Below are positions 6,019-7,821 of a stretch of 7,821 nucleotides of DNA, in pieces. The DNA lies in the NCBI GenBank assembly GCA_002322035.1, contig DCNF01000041.1:23785-31605 (forward strand), read 5' to 3'. The position numbers and the translations under genes were made by a program. Numbering within the stretch: the first letter of the stretch is position 1; every line of letters starts with the position of its first letter. The DNA is from Geobacter sp. UBA1603 (GTDB lineage: Bacteria > Desulfobacterota > Desulfuromonadia > Geobacterales > Pseudopelobacteraceae). The notes under the pieces are model-generated. The model was not told the origin of the DNA. It saw only the letters and a list, made by a program, of their open reading frames with translations, and did not search any database.

Positions 6019-6323
6019 TCGTTCCGATCGAACATGTCCTGGCCCTGGCGGGGCTGCTGTTCTGCCTTGGCATGGCCGGGCTGCTGGCATGGCGGACCAA
6101 CCTGATCATGATGCTGGTCTGCATCGAGATCATGCTCAATGCGGTCATGCTCGTATTCGTAGGAGGCTCGGCCCGCTGGGGCGCTGCCGACGGTCAGCTC
6201 TTCGCTGTTTTCATCATGGCGGTCACGTCCGCCGAGGTTTCTCTGGCCCTGGCCCTGGTTGTCTACCTGCAGCGCCGCAAACGGACTATCGACACGGATG
6301 CGTTCAGCGGGATGGGCGGTTAG
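6015..6323 (+). CDS. nuoK: NADH-quinone oxidoreductase subunit K (NuoK/ND4L)
   Basis: The 102-residue protein is a complete NuoK with three transmembrane helices (about residues 5-25, 29-50 and 61-86). The two buried membrane glutamates needed for proton translocation are present: Glu38 in CIEIMLN and Glu74 in TSAEVSLAL, equivalent to E. coli Glu36 and Glu72. The C-terminal YLQRRKRTIDTDAFSGMGG resembles the E. coli tail. GAGGG lies upstream of the ATG inside the end of nuoJ. It overlaps nuoJ by 4 bp and is followed 2 nt later by nuoL. Confidence 0.96.
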   Translation: MIVPIEHVLALAGLLFCLGMAGLLAWRTNLIMMLVCIEIMLNAVMLVFVGGSARWGAADGQLFAVFIMAVTSAEVSLALALVVYLQRRKRTIDTDAFSGMGG

Positions 6324-6325
6324 GG

Positions 6326-7821
6326 ATGGAAACGCTTCTGGCCCTCATTCTGCTTCTGCCGCTTTCCGGCGCCCTGTTCAACACCATTTTCGGACGTATT
6401 CTGTCGCGACAATCTGGTGAGACGGTTGCCTGCGGTGTTATCTGGGGCAGTTTTGCCGGAAGTGCCGTGCTGTTTCTTCGGTTCAGGGAACCGGTACGAA
6501 TTGAGTATTCAACATGGCTGGCTGACTTTGATTTTCAGGCACCGCTGGCGTTTCAGATCGATCAGCTTTCATTGTCGCTGATCCTGATGATCACCTTTGT
6601 CTGCGGACTGATTCACCTCTACTCGGTCGGCTATATGAAGGATGACCCGTCCTATGCCCGCTACTTCGCTCTGCTGAATATTTTTGTCTTTGCCATGCTG
6701 GTGCTGGTGCTGGCTGAAAACCTGCCGCTGCTGTACCTGGGGTGGGAGGGGGTCGGTTTCTGTTCCTACGGGCTGATCGGTTTCTGGTACCGGGACCCGC
6801 ACAACGCAACGGCCGGCCGCAAGGCGTTCATCGTCACCCGAATCGGCGACACCGCGTTCGGGATTGCCATCATCTGGATGTTTCAGCTCTTCAGCACAGA
6901 ATCGATCGCCCAGATCAACACCATGGGATTTTTGATGCCGTCGGGTGTGATCACTGCGCTCGGGATTCTGCTCTTGATCGGCGCGGCCGGCAAATCGGCC
7001 CAACTGCCGCTTTCCGTCTGGCTGCCGGACGCCATGGCTGGCCCGACGCCGGTTTCGGCCCAGATTCATGCCGCGACAATGGTCACTGCCGGTGTTTATC
7101 TGCTGGCCCGCCTGTTTCCGCTGATCGGGGTCTCGCCGGTTGCCTGTGCCGCGATTGCAATCACCGGCGGACTGACCGCTTTGTATGCTGCCACCTGCGC
7201 CTGTTTTCAGCGGGACCTGAAGAGAATTCTGGCCTATTCGACCATGAGCCAGATCGGCCTGATGGTGCTGGGGGTCGGAGCCGGGGCACTCACCGCCGCC
7301 ACCTTCCATCTTCTCACCCACGCCTTTTTCAAAGCGCTGCTGTTTCTGGGAGCCGGGTGTGTGATTACCGCCCTGCACCACCGACAGGACATATTTGAAA
7401 TGGGTGGCCTCAAACAGGAGCTTCCGGCCGTGTACTGGCCCTTTCTGGCCGGTTCACTCTGTCTGGCCGGCATGCCGCTGACCAGCGCCTTCTTCAGCAA
7501 GGACGCCCTGCTGGCGGCGGTCATGGCCCGTGGCGGGATGCTGTTCGGTGCTTTGGCTGTGCTGGGTTTTGTGACCGCCCTCTTGACGTCCTATTATACC
7601 TTCCGGATGCTGCTGGTCGTTTTCCACGGAACGGAACGGCATCAGATCCAGAGGCCGTCCACTGTCATGACCGCCACGCTGGTCCCCCTGTCAGTAATTG
7701 CCCTGATTGGCGGGGTTTTAAACCTGCCGGGCAGTGGAATGCTGGGAACATTTCTTGCGGCGGTGCCCGGTTTCCCGGCACCTGGCCATGGCGAGGAAAT
7801 GCTGCTTCAGATCGGCGCATC
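6326..7821 (+). CDS. nuoL: NADH-quinone oxidoreductase subunit L (NuoL/ND5), 3' truncated by the window
   Basis: The open frame runs from ATG at 6326 to the window end, giving 498 codons without a stop; the family usually has about 610-650, so the lateral-helix and C-terminal part is missing. It is the distal antiporter-like proton-pumping subunit. Key residues are present: Glu141 in LGWEGVGFCSY, Lys223 in GAAGKSAQLPL, His248 in IHAATMVTAG, Lys336 in HAFFKALLFLGAG, and Lys392 in FFSKDALL, matching E. coli Glu144, Lys229, His254, Lys342 and Lys399. DAMAGPTPVSAQIHA and RILAYSTMSQIG are further hallmarks. Only GG separates the nuoK stop from the ATG, so translational coupling is likely. MrpA/HyfB-type antiporters share the fold, but the GWEGVG motif and gene order make NuoL secure. 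Confidence 0.96.
   Translation, partial: METLLALILLLPLSGALFNTIFGRILSRQSGETVACGVIWGSFAGSAVLFLRFREPVRIEYSTWLADFDFQAPLAFQIDQLSLSLILMITFVCGLIHLYSVGYMKDDPSYARYFALLNIFVFAMLVLVLAENLPLLYLGWEGVGFCSYGLIGFWYRDPHNATAGRKAFIVTRIGDTAFGIAIIWMFQLFSTESIAQINTMGFLMPSGVITALGILLLIGAAGKSAQLPLSVWLPDAMAGPTPVSAQIHAATMVTAGVYLLARLFPLIGVSPVACAAIAITGGLTALYAATCACFQRDLKRILAYSTMSQIGLMVLGVGAGALTAATFHLLTHAFFKALLFLGAGCVITALHHRQDIFEMGGLKQELPAVYWPFLAGSLCLAGMPLTSAFFSKDALLAAVMARGGMLFGALAVLGFVTALLTSYYTFRMLLVVFHGTERHQIQRPSTVMTATLVPLSVIALIGGVLNLPGSGMLGTFLAAVPGFPAPGHGEEMLLQIGA

Noticed and set aside
6569..7381. 270-codon minus-strand open frame opposite nuoL
   Set aside because: Shadow of nuoL with low-complexity polar composition and no family signature.

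Overview
The window (about 60% G+C by eye, almost fully coding) looks like a chromosomal segment of a Geobacter/Pelobacter-type bacterium (Desulfuromonadales sensu lato). This is inferred from the combination of a futalosine-route menaquinone gene (mqnB), a FolE2-type GTP cyclohydrolase, a TIGR04282-type glycosyltransferase and a complex I cluster whose proteins resemble the E. coli type. No rRNA, tRNA, CRISPR array, transposase or attachment site is visible.

Layout. (1) Positions 2-229, plus strand: the 3' end of a YggS/PLPBP-family pyridoxal-phosphate-binding protein, convergent with the next block. (2) Positions 246-3053, minus strand: a compact four-gene operon read as engB > folE2 > TIGR04282-type glycosyltransferase > mqnB. 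All three junctions are 4-bp stop/start overlaps (ATGA, GTGA, ATGA). A TATAAT-type promoter is visible just upstream of engB. (3) Positions 3054-3240: a divergent intergenic region of about 190 bp holding the engB promoter, a weaker candidate plus-strand promoter and two short perfect dyads. (4) Positions 3241-7821, plus strand: a partial respiratory complex I cluster, nuoH > ankyrin-repeat gene > nuoI > nuoJ > nuoK > nuoL, with nuoL cut by the window edge.

How the genes fit together. The plus-strand genes encode most of the membrane arm of complex I (NuoH, J, K, L) plus the NuoI subunit with two [4Fe-4S] clusters that passes electrons toward quinone. The cluster begins at nuoH: no nuoA-G precede it, because the divergent engB operon occupies that space. 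The NADH-input and quinone-site modules must therefore come from elsewhere, or the product works with another electron donor. mqnB acts in making menaquinone, the likely quinone substrate, but its operon partners are mostly housekeeping (ribosome assembly GTPase, folate/pterin entry enzyme).

The most unusual points are a small, cytoplasmic, four-repeat ankyrin protein with its own strong ribosome binding site between nuoH and nuoI; a 174-bp non-coding gap after it that ends in a perfect 11-bp-arm GC-rich hairpin just before the nuoI start; and the nuo cluster starting at nuoH. I see no clearly novel multi-gene system. The ankyrin/complex I association is the best lead.
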